Below, piece by piece: positions 8,301-16,591 of a stretch of 64,000 nucleotides of DNA. A program made the translations under genes and the position numbers. Source of the DNA: 66-474 sp040255405 (GTDB lineage: Bacteria; Pseudomonadota; Gammaproteobacteria; Xanthomonadales; Rhodanobacteraceae); assembly GCA_040255405.1 (NCBI GenBank), contig JBDZUX010000002.1:124001-188000 (forward strand), in the 5' to 3' direction. The notes under the pieces are model-generated. The model did no database searches. It was given only the letters and a program-made list of their open reading frames with translations, and was not told the DNA's origin. Numbering within the stretch: position 1 is the first letter of the stretch; each line of letters starts with the position of its first letter.

Positions 8301-9725
8301 GTTCATGGCGCGCGCGCTGCGCTTGTGTTCGGTGATGTCGTTGAACACCGCCGCCACCAGCTCGGCGTCGTCGCCGCCGATGCGCGAGAACTGCACGCTG
8401 TACCAGCGGCCCGTGGCGGCCTTGAAGTCTTCCATGCGCGCAGCCTTGCCGCTCCGCATCACCCGCTCGATCGCCTGCAGCCACTGCGGTTCGTATTCGG
8501 GCATCACCTTGCTGATCGGCCGGCCGGTCGCGTCGTGCATCCCGCTTTCCCGTTCGAACGCGGGATTGGTTTCGCGAAACCACAGATCCACGATCTTGCC
8601 GCCGGCGTCGCGCTCGGCCTTGATCACGCAGAAACCCTGGTCGATGCTGTCGAACACGCTGCGGTATTTCTCCTCGCCAAGCCGCAGCGCGGTTTCGGCC
8701 TGGGCTCGCTCGACGATGGCCCAGGTGCGCTGGGCCATTTCCTCGACCAGCGCGATTTCGCTGGGCGTCCACCTGCGTGGCCTGGCCTGGTGCAGCGCGA
8801 GGAACGCGGTCAACCGACCGCCCCGGACGAGCGGCACCTTCAACAGCGCGCGCATCCCGTGGGCGCGGCAATGCCGGCGCTCCTCTTCGTCCAGCGCCGG
8901 CCAACCCTCGATATCATCGACAGCCAGCGTATTGCCGGCGCGCAGCGCATCGGCGGCCGCGACACCGAATATTTCCAGCCGATACTGCTCCGGCATGGAA
9001 GCGGTGCCTTCGCTGCGATAGTCGCCGGTGAAGGTCGCATGGCCAGCCGTGTCGAGGTCGGCGTAGTACGCACGATCCACATTCAGGCGCCGGCCCAGCA
9101 CCGCACAGGCCTGCGCGCGCACCACCTGCGCGTCGGCCAGCGGCCGCAGCACGTCGCCGAGTTCGAGCAAGGTAGATTGCCGCTCGTCGTTTTGCTGCAG
9201 TGCGGCCGCCGCACGCACGTGCTCCACATTTGCGTGGTGCCGGTCCGTCACCTCCACCAGCGTCACGAGTACACCGGCAATCACGCCGGCGTCGTCGCGC
9301 ACCGGGCTGTAGCAAAGGTCGAACCACGCGTCGGCCGTGCGGCCGTACCGCGTCAGCGGATACAGCGCATCCTCGAAGCTGACGGTTTCGCCCGCGAACA
9401 CGCGGTCGTAGATGGGCTGGTTGATGTGCCACACCTCGGGCCAGCATTCCGCATTCGGCTGGCCGAGTCCCGAGGGATGCTTGTCGGCCATGATCGCGGC
9501 GTAACCGTCGTTGTAGATCTGCAGCAGTTCACCTCCCCACAGGATTACTTGCGGGAAGCGATTGGGCAAAATCAGTTCGACGGCCGAGCGGAGGCTTTGC
9601 GGCCACGCTGCGACGGGTCCGAGCGGCGTCGCCGCCCAATGGTGCGCGGCAACCAGTACACGCATGGGGACGGTTGCGGAAGCATCCACCGATGGGTCCG
9701 GAGGCGATTCCCTGACCGTGGCCAT
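5361..9725 (-). CDS. multi-PAS/GAF hybrid sensor histidine kinase with receiver domain
   Basis: This 1454-residue kinase is predicted to be cytoplasmic, with no clear membrane helix. Reading from the N-terminus it has a PAS-like domain (about 20-165), a GAF domain, two PAS domains, a second GAF, another PAS, a third GAF, then a HisKA dimerisation domain. The phospho-acceptor is H1094 in FLAMLGHELRNP. A HATPase domain (GLGLGLAIV) and a C-terminal receiver with phospho-acceptor D1384 in LVDIGLP follow. The start is the ATG at 9725, which follows AGGAG at good spacing; the TTG six codons upstream lacks such a site. No response regulator or output gene is adjacent, so its partner and signal are unknown. 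The repeated PAS-GAF units suggest internal duplication. Confidence 0.9.
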   Translation of the reverse strand: MATVRESPPDPSVDASATVPMRVLVAAHHWAATPLGPVAAWPQSLRSAVELILPNRFPQVILWGGELLQIYNDGYAAIMADKHPSGLGQPNAECWPEVWHINQPIYDRVFAGETVSFEDALYPLTRYGRTADAWFDLCYSPVRDDAGVIAGVLVTLVEVTDRHHANVEHVRAAAALQQNDERQSTLLELGDVLRPLADAQVVRAQACAVLGRRLNVDRAYYADLDTAGHATFTGDYRSEGTASMPEQYRLEIFGVAAADALRAGNTLAVDDIEGWPALDEEERRHCRAHGMRALLKVPLVRGGRLTAFLALHQARPRRWTPSEIALVEEMAQRTWAIVERAQAETALRLGEEKYRSVFDSIDQGFCVIKAERDAGGKIVDLWFRETNPAFERESGMHDATGRPISKVMPEYEPQWLQAIERVMRSGKAARMEDFKAATGRWYSVQFSRIGGDDAELVAAVFNDITEHKRSARAMNRLAAIVESSDDAIISKNLDGVIQTWNASAERMFGYTAAEAIGRPVTLLMPPDRVNEEPGILQRIRRGERIDHYETVRQRKDGSLLDVSLTISPVKDGAGNVVAAAKIARDITHRKRMEAALRESEQRQAFLLRLADAVRATADPVAMQNIAMRMLGEHLKVGRAFHFRAERKDDQWVDVIEAEGYHRPGFPARTGRFVQPHDEASVADLERGEALVCADTHADGGRRCRPGICLAPAVGAYVAAPVVKDGVYLGGVCVQCAEPRAWTEAEIRLIEEVAERTWDTVERARVKAEREESEVKYRTLFDSVDEGFCVVDLVFDKGGNVVDYTFVEANPMVESQVGQGCLIGKRIREVAPRIEPYWLETFGRIARTGNAERFERRVAALGRWYSVYAFAVGAPEQRRIAVLSQDVTHRKDMETAVRVREEQQSFLLELSDALRAEASEKAIVKTGVRMLGRQLGADRCYITRMSHDDNRARLSAEYHGGNLDSVYGATGEVPMSHFPVTVQRLRSQPLVVDDIAIEPGFSDAEKAALRALGGMTAFIAVPLRAREQNVVWALTAGSAAPRQWLSYELDLLEEVAERIWTAIERALVEDALRENQTRLQNANRVKDEFLAMLGHELRNPLAPITTTLQLMKLRGPDTFVRERGIIEAQVRYLTGLVDDLLDVSRIASGKIELKLAELDLGEVVAAAVETTQTAMEERSQSLHVQVDGPLVVSGDLRRLVQVLVNLLGNAAKYSPPGRNVWLHASAEGGQAVLRVRDEGQGIEADLLSGVFELFSQGRQSIDRSRGGLGLGLAIVRNLVTLHGGTVGATSDGAYKGSEFTVRLPLLAQPRPRNATPAQPEAPTQKPAAPPRDARIRVLVVDDYVLAAESLALLLQEMGYRTHVVHDGAAALQAMTAFQPQVALVDIGLPVIDGYEVAQTVRRMPGRESLPLIAVTGYGQPGDRARVLAAGFDEHLVKPLDAARISELIEQMVPVS

Positions 9726-9900
9726 GCACTCTCCTGACAGCAAGCCCGCCTTCGCCAGTCAGTATAAGCCCACGGGCATCACTTCGAAGGCTGGGTATCG
9801 CCCCGGCATTCATGCCGGATCAAGCCTCTGGCGGTCGTTCGCAGCAGGCGTGCGAAAAGCCCCGGAATGATGGCTGGCCAGGTGCGCCTGCCCGAACGGG

Positions 9901-10195
9901 TTACGGCTTCAGCATGGCCTTGATCGCGCCGCACTGCCTCTTCTGGAAAATCCCGCAATCCTGCGGTGCATCGGCCAGTGGCAATCAGCGTCGTCCAGAT
10001 GGTACGGCATGACGCCCGGTATCCAGCGCGTGACTTGCGCCTGGCCCATCCGACCGTCACACCCTTGTTGAACATGCGCGGACCGGCAGCGGATCGGCTT
10101 GGCTGCCGTACACGCCGGTGATGGAAATGGTGCCGCCGCGCTGCACGGTCCCGGCGGCGACCGGCGCCGTGAACGTGCCGTCACGACGAAGCATC
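9901..10195 (-). pseudogene. decayed C-terminus of a zinc-dependent alcohol dehydrogenase
   Basis: On the minus strand, pieces in different frames spell the end of a medium-chain zinc dehydrogenase of the glutathione-independent formaldehyde dehydrogenase-like group. First comes GGTISITGVYGSQADPLP, then MFNKGVTVG, then a shifted MGQAQVTRW, and last LPLADAPQDCGIF running to AIKAMLKP and TAA at 9901-9903. At least two frameshifts and an internal deletion separate the pieces, and the N-terminal two thirds are missing. No intact frame covers the stretch. The rest of the 9726-10215 gap holds nothing recognisable except a CCGGAATGA-type repeat scrap near 9860. Confidence 0.7.
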
Positions 10196-10215
10196 CTGCC
10201 CGCGGATGGTTCCGG

Positions 10216-11172
10216 TCAGCCGCGCTGGCGATCCAGCCAGACTTCCAAACCCTGCGCGTTGATTTCGACGTCCAACTCCAGCAACGCGCGCGCACGCGCT
10301 GCGGGCAGCGGATGGCGGCGCTCGCGCAATTGATCGAGATGATGATCCATCAGGTCGGAGCGGATGCGCGCGCGGCGATCGGGCGTGTCGGCATGCGCGC
10401 GTGCAATCCGTTGATACGCGACAAGGCCTTCGCGCAGATCGTTCGCCAGTGCCGACACCGCGTCCACGCGTCCGTAATGCGTCAGGTAAACGTGCTCGGG
10501 CGAGCGTTCGAGCAGCCGGTCCAGCGTGGCGTCCCACGCCTCGGGATCGAACTGCACCGGGCTGGTGGTCGGGATCAAATAATTGCCGTCGGGCGTGTCG
10601 AATTCGCGGTACACCAGACCGAACACGTCGCCGGTGAACCAGCCGCCACTCGCTTCGTCCCAGATCGCGTAGTGGTGGCGCGCGTGGCCCGGCGCGTCGA
10701 TGAATTGCAGGCGCCGCGCACCCAACATGAGTTCGAAATCGCGGTCAGGCGCCACGTCCGCGACCACGACGCGCGCTTCGGGCACCGGCAGGATTTCGCC
10801 GTAGGTGGCGCGCATCGCCTTGGGCCCGTACACCGCGGTCGCGCCCGCGATGAGTTGCGACGGATCGATCATGTGGCGCGCGCCGCGCGGATGGATCACC
10901 AGCCGCGCGTTCGGCAACTCGCGCAACAGCGCGCCCGCGCCACCGGCATGGTCGAGATGCACGTGCGTCGGCATCACGTAATCGACCATGCCGCGCTCGA
11001 CGCCGAGGGCTTCCAGTGCCTGCAAGAGACCCGGCACCGAAAGGCTGGTGCCGGCCTCCACGAATGCGTAATGCCCATCGCCGCCGATCAGGTAGCACGC
11101 CGCCATCTGCGGCCGGTGCTGTTCGGTATCGACGCAGACGATGCCGTCGTTCAATGCCTGGTAGCGCTTCAT
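10216..11172 (-). CDS. MBL-fold metallo-hydrolase
   Basis: This 318-residue metallo-beta-lactamase-fold protein has the metal motif THVHLDHAGG (H70, H72, D74, H75). Downstream metal-binding candidates are the H in DAPGHARHH, the D in FTGDVFG, and the H in YLTHYG. This points to a dinuclear zinc or iron hydrolase acting on a small molecule, perhaps a thioester or lactone; the substrate cannot be read from the sequence. There is no signal peptide. The ATG at 11172 follows AAGGA at good spacing, and an upstream in-frame extension is rejected because it has no ribosome site. Its neighbours on the same strand are a two-component pair with no obvious functional link. Confidence 0.87.
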   Translation of the reverse strand: MKRYQALNDGIVCVDTEQHRPQMAACYLIGGDGHYAFVEAGTSLSVPGLLQALEALGVERGMVDYVMPTHVHLDHAGGAGALLRELPNARLVIHPRGARHMIDPSQLIAGATAVYGPKAMRATYGEILPVPEARVVVADVAPDRDFELMLGARRLQFIDAPGHARHHYAIWDEASGGWFTGDVFGLVYREFDTPDGNYLIPTTSPVQFDPEAWDATLDRLLERSPEHVYLTHYGRVDAVSALANDLREGLVAYQRIARAHADTPDRRARIRSDLMDHHLDQLRERRHPLPAARARALLELDVEINAQGLEVWLDRQRG

Positions 11173-11261
11173 TCGATCCTTCGCGGGTTCGCGTCGCGGA
11201 ACCAGCGCGACGCAAGGACCGTGATGGTGACGCGCCAACCCGCAGCGGCGCAAGTTGGGCG

Positions 11262-12635
11262 TCAGCGTCCGCCGCTCGCCCTGCCGGATTCGGCATTCGC
11301 GATGTGCACCGGCTCGGGCGGACCGGGCAGCGCGGCATCGGGCGATTGGGCGGCGGGAAACCGCGCAATCGCGATGGTACCCCGGCCCAGCGCACTTTCG
11401 AGATCGACCTGCCAGCCGTAGCGGTCGGCAATGCGCCGCACGATCGCGAGGCCGATGCCGTGGCCACGGCCGCCGGTGCGGCTGCCGCGATAAAAAGCCT
11501 GGAAGGCGCGCTCGAGGTCTTCCTCGCTCATCCCGCTGCCGGTGTCGGCCACGCGCACGCTGTCCGCCTCCACCTCGATGGAGACGCTGCCGCGTTCGGT
11601 ATAGAGGCAGGCGTTGCGGATCAGGTTGCCGATCATCACCGCGAACACCCGCGGCGGCGCGTGCAGGGCAAAGCGCGCGTGCTCGACCAGTTTCAATTCC
11701 ACCGGCTTGCCGGCCAACAGTTCGCGATAACGCGCAACCTCGGCGCTGACCACGTCGTTGGCGAGGAAATCCTCGTCGCGCAGGCCGGTATCCGATTCAC
11801 GGGCCAGCACCAGGAAGGTTTCGATCAATGCCTCCATCTCGCGCACCGAGCGCCGGATGCGCGCGAGCGAACGCTGCGCGAACGGACTCATCTCTTCGTC
11901 GGCCAGCACGTCGACGGCCACCTTCATCACGGTGAGCGGCGTGCGCAATTCATGGCTGGCGTCGCGGGTGAAATTGCGTTCGCGCTCGACGAAGGCCTCC
12001 AGGCGGTTGGCAAAGTTGTACAGCGCGCCGACCAGCACCTCGACGTCGCTGTCCGAGGCGGCCGGCAGGTTGCCGGGCGCGAGCGACTCGGGTTCGGGAT
12101 GGTCGGGATTCCATCGCCGCACCACCTTGGCCAGCGCGATCACCGGCGACAACGCCTTGCGCGACGCGCGATAGGTCAGCCAGGTCGCGAAGTAGATGAT
12201 CAGCACCACCAGCACCACCGGAACCAGTCCAAACAGCATCACCACGCTGTTGGGCCGGTCGTTGTTGAACAGCAGGTACATGCGGCCGCGCACGTCGTCG
12301 GATACCAGCACGGTGCCGAGGGTGCCGTCGGACAGGCGAACCTGGTGGTAGCCGAGGGCGAGCCCCCGCAGCTCTTGCGGCAGGACCGCGTCCGCTTGTC
12401 CCGGCGCGCGCAGGTAGCCGCGCAGCAGCCACGTGTCGGGAAGTGGCGCGTCGGGATTGCGCGTCAACTGCTGGTCGTAATACTGGGTCTCGCGCTCCAG
12501 TTCCTGGCGCGCGATGGCCTGGCGACTGGAATTGGCGGCGGCATAGACACCCAGCGCGGTGACCACGCTGATGGCCGCCACCCACAGCGAGAACATCACC
12601 CAGAAGCGGTGGCCGATGCTGGCGTATCTGGCCAT
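11262..12635 (-). CDS. membrane sensor histidine kinase, ColS-like
   Basis: This 457-residue classical sensor kinase has a first membrane helix (about 12-33), a periplasmic loop of about 95 residues, a second helix (about 129-155), a HAMP-like linker, and HisKA with H228 in DASHELRTPLTV. The ATPase domain shows NLIRNAC, DTGSGM and GHGIGLAIV. The loop is rich in acidic residues (QELERETQYYDQ), reminiscent of metal-sensing loops in ColS-type kinases, though no clean ExxE is seen. It lies just downstream of its response regulator on the same strand with a gap of 94 bases. The ColS comparison rests mainly on the partner regulator. Confidence 0.9.
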   Translation of the reverse strand: MARYASIGHRFWVMFSLWVAAISVVTALGVYAAANSSRQAIARQELERETQYYDQQLTRNPDAPLPDTWLLRGYLRAPGQADAVLPQELRGLALGYHQVRLSDGTLGTVLVSDDVRGRMYLLFNNDRPNSVVMLFGLVPVVLVVLIIYFATWLTYRASRKALSPVIALAKVVRRWNPDHPEPESLAPGNLPAASDSDVEVLVGALYNFANRLEAFVERERNFTRDASHELRTPLTVMKVAVDVLADEEMSPFAQRSLARIRRSVREMEALIETFLVLARESDTGLRDEDFLANDVVSAEVARYRELLAGKPVELKLVEHARFALHAPPRVFAVMIGNLIRNACLYTERGSVSIEVEADSVRVADTGSGMSEEDLERAFQAFYRGSRTGGRGHGIGLAIVRRIADRYGWQVDLESALGRGTIAIARFPAAQSPDAALPGPPEPVHIANAESGRASGGR

Positions 12636-12729
12636 GGGGCGGGCCTACGGGAAAGACACATGCATGACGAAAAATCTCCGCACGTGCCTCCTGCGCGCGC
12701 ATTTCAATGGCGTGGCGATGACGAATGGT

Positions 12730-13467
12730 TCAAGCGGTGGACGCCGACGCCGCGGCTTCCTCGTCGAGGTCGGCGATGCGATAACCCGCACTGTGGATCG
12801 TGTGCAACAACGGCCGCGCGTAGGGCTTGTCGACCACGCGCCGCAGGTTGTAGAGGTGCGAGCGCAACGTGTCGGAATCGGGCAGCGTGTCGCCCCAGAT
12901 TTCGCGTTCGATGTCGTGGCGCGAGACCACGCGCGGCGACTCGCGCATCAGGATCGTGAGCAGCTTCAACCCGATTGGCGAAACCTGCAGTTCCTCGCCG
13001 GCGCGCGCGATCCTGAGCGTCGCGGTATCCAGCGTGAGGTCCCCGACCTGGTACACCTCGCTGGAAACCTGCCGCCGTTCGCGCCGGATCAGGGCCCGGA
13101 TGCGCGCTTCGAGTTCGCGTGGTTCGAAGGGTTTGACGAGATAGTCGTCGGCACCGGCGTCGAGACCGATCAACTTGTCTTCCAGCGTATCGCGCGCAGT
13201 GAGCATCAGCACCGGCGTGGCTTTCTTGGCCTCGCCGCGCAGTTTGCGACAGACGTCCAGCCCGTCCATGCCGGGCAGCATCAAGTCCAGCACGATCACG
13301 TCGTAGCTGCCGGTGACGGCCAGGTGCAACCCGCTGACGCCATCGCCCGCGAAATCGACGGCGTAGCCGCGGCGTTCAAGGAACTCGCCCACCATCTCGG
13401 CGATGCCGCTGTTGTCCTCGACCAGCAGCACCATGCCGGTCTGTTTTTCGCGCTCGAATTCATTCAT
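12730..13467 (-). CDS. OmpR-family response regulator, ColR-like
   Basis: This 245-residue regulator has an N-terminal receiver (phospho-acceptor D61 in VLDLMLPGMDG, conserved K in LVKPF) and a C-terminal winged helix. The DNA-binding part closely follows ColR of pseudomonads, with the segments SPIGLKLLTILM, EIWGDTLPDSDTLRSHLYNLR and LLHTIHSAGYR. ColR-ColS systems control envelope integrity and metal tolerance. About 10 extra residues precede the receiver if the ATG at 13467 is used. The kinase gene follows on the same strand. Confidence 0.92.
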   Translation of the reverse strand: MNEFEREKQTGMVLLVEDNSGIAEMVGEFLERRGYAVDFAGDGVSGLHLAVTGSYDVIVLDLMLPGMDGLDVCRKLRGEAKKATPVLMLTARDTLEDKLIGLDAGADDYLVKPFEPRELEARIRALIRRERRQVSSEVYQVGDLTLDTATLRIARAGEELQVSPIGLKLLTILMRESPRVVSRHDIEREIWGDTLPDSDTLRSHLYNLRRVVDKPYARPLLHTIHSAGYRIADLDEEAAASASTA

Positions 13468-13741
13468 GGCTGCCCCTCGCGGATACCGTCCTCACGCCGC
13501 GTGCACGGCTGTGCAATGTGCCGACACGAAGGTGATCGTCACGTGAAAGCGGGAGGGTAGCGGGGGCGGGCCGCCCATGTCGGCGGGGTAGATTGCCTGC
13601 GGGCAAACCGGCGATCCATGGCCACACGTTGCGGCGGGCAGCCTGGCAACGACCGCCGGTTTCGCAAGTGGCGCGTACGCGCGGCATTCGCGAGTGAGGG
13701 GGCGGCGAGCGGGAGCGCCTTTCCCGCCCGTCGACCGCGCC

Positions 13742-13764
13742 GGCCGCGGCGCCACGCCGCGGCC
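13742..13764 (-). terminator. strong hairpin after the GSGD-repeat gene
   Basis: A perfect 10-base stem, GGCCGCGGCG paired with CGCCGCGGCC around a 3-base loop, lies nine bases beyond the stop codon of the GSGD-repeat gene. It has no U-tract, so termination is only possible. The rest of the 13468-13772 gap shows nothing recognisable. Confidence 0.4.
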
Positions 13765-13772
13765 AGCCTGGT

Positions 13773-14732
13773 TCAATCGTCGTCGCGCGGCACGCTGACC
13801 TTGCCCTTGACGTTGCGGTGATGGACGTCGCCGCTGCCGACCGAGCCGACGCTGAAATCGCCGCCGACTCCGTCCGCGCCGAAATCGCCCGAACCCAGGC
13901 TGCCGGCATGCACGCTGCCGCCGGCTTGCGCGATGCTCGCTACGCCCGACGCAATCGAACCCACCGCGACATTGCCCTTCACGTCGTGGATCACCAGGTC
14001 GCCCGACCCGACGCTGTCGACCGTGATGTTGCCGCCCACGCCGGTCATTTTCGCGTCGCCGGACGAAACCGAACCGAGCGAGGCGTCGCCGGTCACGTTG
14101 CGAAGGCCGAGATCGCCCGAGCCGACGCTGCCGACATGCGCCGCGCCGCGCACGCCGTCCACGCTCACATCCCCGGAACCGAGGCTGGAAACATTCAAGC
14201 TGCCGACGTCGCCGGCAATCACGTCGCCCGACCCGACGCGCAGCGCGAGTGCTCCGGCAATCCCGTCCACCTTCAAGTCGCCCGAACCCAGCGTGGCATC
14301 CAGCGACGCCAACCTGCTGGCCTGCGCGTCGCCCGAACCCTCCTTCAATTTGACGGCCAGCCCTTGCGGCACGCGCACGTCCAGCTTGAGGTAGGCGTAC
14401 GCCTCGCTGAACAGCGAGAAGACCACGCCGCGATCGCCGTCGTCCGCGACGATGCTCGCGGCATCGCCGTTGCGCGCGGTCTCCACTTGGATGTCCGCAA
14501 GCCACTTTTCGTTCGAGGCGCAGGCGGTGCCCGTCACCACGATTTTGGTGAGCCCCGCCTCGCCGTGGATGGTCAGGTCATCGGGACCGATCTCGACCGA
14601 AAGCTGTTTCAATCCCGCGGCGTCGAGCTCGGCATTGCGCGGCGCGCTGTAGCGGCACTGTTCCGCCGCTCCCGCGGTCCACGACGCCACGAGCAGGGGC
14701 ACGCTGGCGAGCAGAAGGATGAATTTGCGCAT
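13773..14732 (-). CDS. exported DUF4097/DUF2807-like protein with ten GSGD repeats
   Basis: This 319-residue protein has a signal peptide (about 1-22, ending in AGAAEQ). The first 130 residues form a divergent beta domain. From about residue 130 the sequence consists of some ten units of about 19 residues, each opening with GSGD or a variant (SSGD, ASGV) and then alternating hydrophobic residues. This layout is expected for a right-handed beta-solenoid and matches the DUF4097/head-GIN style of envelope proteins. The molecular role is unknown. It lies upstream of the ColR-like regulator on the same strand with a gap of 305 bases. It could be part of an envelope stress module, which is inference from position only. 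Confidence 0.85.
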   Translation of the reverse strand: MRKFILLLASVPLLVASWTAGAAEQCRYSAPRNAELDAAGLKQLSVEIGPDDLTIHGEAGLTKIVVTGTACASNEKWLADIQVETARNGDAASIVADDGDRGVVFSLFSEAYAYLKLDVRVPQGLAVKLKEGSGDAQASRLASLDATLGSGDLKVDGIAGALALRVGSGDVIAGDVGSLNVSSLGSGDVSVDGVRGAAHVGSVGSGDLGLRNVTGDASLGSVSSGDAKMTGVGGNITVDSVGSGDLVIHDVKGNVAVGSIASGVASIAQAGGSVHAGSLGSGDFGADGVGGDFSVGSVGSGDVHHRNVKGKVSVPRDDD

Positions 14733-14895
14733 GACGACTCTCCGGCATCACCGCCCTCGCGGTGGATGGCTGCAAGGATAGGGTCGCCCGTGGCGCCGCT
14801 CCATGTGCCCAAAGTCGTCGTGACTTGCGGCCTATGGGCGGCGTGCTTGTCACCGGGAAACCGCGCCCGCGACAAGAGAATCCTGATCGGGTCGC

Positions 14896-16254
14896 TTACG
14901 CCGCGTCGAGCCAGTTGCGCAACAACCGCCCGTCGTCACCCCGCGATTCGCCCGCCAGCGGCAACAGCAGATTGCGGGGGGCATCGATGTCGAGGCGCCA
15001 GCCATCTTCGTCATACCGCTCGGCTTTCACCGCGCCCAGTTCGATCAGCCGCGCACGGAGGCGACCAGCCCGCGGCGGCAACCGCAACTCCGCGTGCACG
15101 CGCGCGCCCGCGAGCCGCTCGCTGATGGCCTGCCGCAGCAGATCGAGCCCTTCGCCACTCGCCGCGGACAACCAGACCGCCGCCGGCCGGCCGCCGGCGT
15201 CACGATCGAGGCGCGGCGCGACCCGGCGGGAAGCCGGGTCATGGGCCAGCGTCTCGGGGTGTCCGCCCGCCGGGATGCCGGCATTCAGCAGGTCGATCTT
15301 GTTGAACACCATCAGTTGCGGCACGTCGCCCGCACCGATTTCGTCCAGCACGCCATTGACCACGCCGATCAGCAAGTCGCGTTCCGGATCGGCGGCGTCC
15401 GCGACGTGCAACAGCAAGTCGGCGTCGCGTGCCTCCGACAGCGTGGCGCGGAATGCCGCCACGAGGTCGTGCGGCAACTCGCGGATGAATCCGACGGTGT
15501 CGGCCAGCACCGCGGGCCCGGCGTCCAGATCCTCCAGCCGGCGCACGGTCGGGTCGAGCGTCGCAAACAACTGGTCGGCCGCATACACCGTGCCGCGCGT
15601 GATCGCGTTGAACAGCGTGGACTTGCCGGCGTTCGTGTAACCGACCAGCGCGACGCGCGGCAGCGTGTTGCGCAGGCGCGCGCGGCGCTGCTGGCCGCGC
15701 TGCACGCCGACCTTGTCGATGCGCTTCTGCAATTGCTCGACGCGCTTCTGCAACAGGCGGCGGTCGGTTTCGAGCTGGGTTTCGCCCGGCCCGCGCAGGC
15801 CGATCGAACCGCCGCGCTGGCGCTCGAGGTGGGTCCAGCCCCGCACCAGCCTCGTGGCCATGTGCTGCAACTGCGCGAGTTCGACTTCCAGCTTGCCTTC
15901 GTGCGATTGCGCGCGCTGCGCGAAAATGTCGAGGATCAGCGCGGCGCGATCGATCACCCGCGCGGACAAATGCTTTTCGAGATTGCGCTCCTGCACCGGC
16001 GTCAGCGCATGGTCGACCAGCACCAGGTCGGCGCCAAGTTCGCGCACCTTCGCTTGCACTTCGTCGGCCTTGCCGGTGCCAATGTAGAACTTCGGGTTCG
16101 GCGCCTCGACGCGCGCGCGCACGCTGTCCAGGATCTCCGCGCCGGCGGATTTTGCAAGCTCGGCGAATTCCTGCGCGCGGCGGGCAGCGTCGGTCTTGCC
16201 GGTGTAGGGCAACACCAGCAGCGCTCGCTCGCCTCGCTTCTCTCGTTCGAACAG
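14896..16254 (-). CDS. hflX: ribosome-associated GTPase HflX
   Basis: HflX splits stalled ribosomes. The full family architecture is present: the N-terminal HflX domain (YIGTGKADEV, LDIFAQRAQSHEGKLEVELAQL, GPGETQLETDRR), a G domain with P-loop GYTNAGKST, switch DTVGFIRELPHDLV and the specificity motif NKID, then a short C-terminal domain. The start is uncertain. The conserved N-terminus (LFEREKRGERALLV, where E. coli has MFDR) aligns with a CTG at 16254; an ATT sits at 16260, and the first ordinary candidate, GTG at 16215, would remove about 13 conserved residues. The hfq stop (TGA, 16262-16260) overlaps this zone, so translational coupling is likely. Length from CTG is 452 residues. Confidence 0.93.
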   Translation of the reverse strand: MFEREKRGERALLVLPYTGKTDAARRAQEFAELAKSAGAEILDSVRARVEAPNPKFYIGTGKADEVQAKVRELGADLVLVDHALTPVQERNLEKHLSARVIDRAALILDIFAQRAQSHEGKLEVELAQLQHMATRLVRGWTHLERQRGGSIGLRGPGETQLETDRRLLQKRVEQLQKRIDKVGVQRGQQRRARLRNTLPRVALVGYTNAGKSTLFNAITRGTVYAADQLFATLDPTVRRLEDLDAGPAVLADTVGFIRELPHDLVAAFRATLSEARDADLLLHVADAADPERDLLIGVVNGVLDEIGAGDVPQLMVFNKIDLLNAGIPAGGHPETLAHDPASRRVAPRLDRDAGGRPAAVWLSAASGEGLDLLRQAISERLAGARVHAELRLPPRAGRLRARLIELGAVKAERYDEDGWRLDIDAPRNLLLPLAGESRGDDGRLLRNWLDAA

Positions 16255-16259
16255 GGCAA

Positions 16260-16520
16260 TCAGTCCTGCGCCGGGGTTTCGGCGTCGTCCGTCCTCGAGT
16301 CTTCCGCCCCGACCTTGACGGCGCGGCTCGGCACCACGGTGGAGATGGCGTGCTTGTACACCATCTGGCTGACCTGATTGCGCAACAGCACCACGAATTG
16401 ATCGAACGACTCGATCACCCCTTGCAACTTGATGCCGTTGACCAGGTAAATCGCGACCGGAATGCGCTCCCGACGCAAGGCATTCAAGAACGGATCCTGC
16501 AGCGATTGGCTCTTCGACAT
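16260..16520 (-). CDS. hfq: RNA chaperone Hfq
   Basis: This 86-residue Sm-like protein forms hexamers that pair small RNAs with mRNAs. Sm1 (LVNGIKLQGVIESFDQFVVLL) and Sm2 (VYKHAISTVVPSR, with the KH pair) are intact. A short acidic tail rich in D and E ends the protein. The ATG at 16520 gives the standard MSKSQSLQDPFLN start. The gene lies between miaA and hflX on the same strand, the usual gammaproteobacterial order. Confidence 0.97.
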   Translation of the reverse strand: MSKSQSLQDPFLNALRRERIPVAIYLVNGIKLQGVIESFDQFVVLLRNQVSQMVYKHAISTVVPSRAVKVGAEDSRTDDAETPAQD

Positions 16521-16591
16521 TGTTATGGCCTTTCGATCCGGGGCTTCTCCGACGCTGGATGGTAACGCAAATCGCCGGGGTTGGGCTGATT

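Noticed and set aside
6060..9737. A 1225-codon open frame on the plus strand, antisense to the hybrid kinase
   Set aside because: It mirrors the kinase codons in a high-GC gene, is full of H, R and Q, has no recognisable domain, and lacks a ribosome site. The same holds for long antisense frames over coxA, the TonB receptor genes and kbl.
13780..14330. Periodic repeats in the GSGD gene as a CRISPR-like array
   Set aside because: The repeats are in frame, about 57 bases apart, vary in sequence and code for a regular protein pattern. There are no unique spacers and no cas genes.
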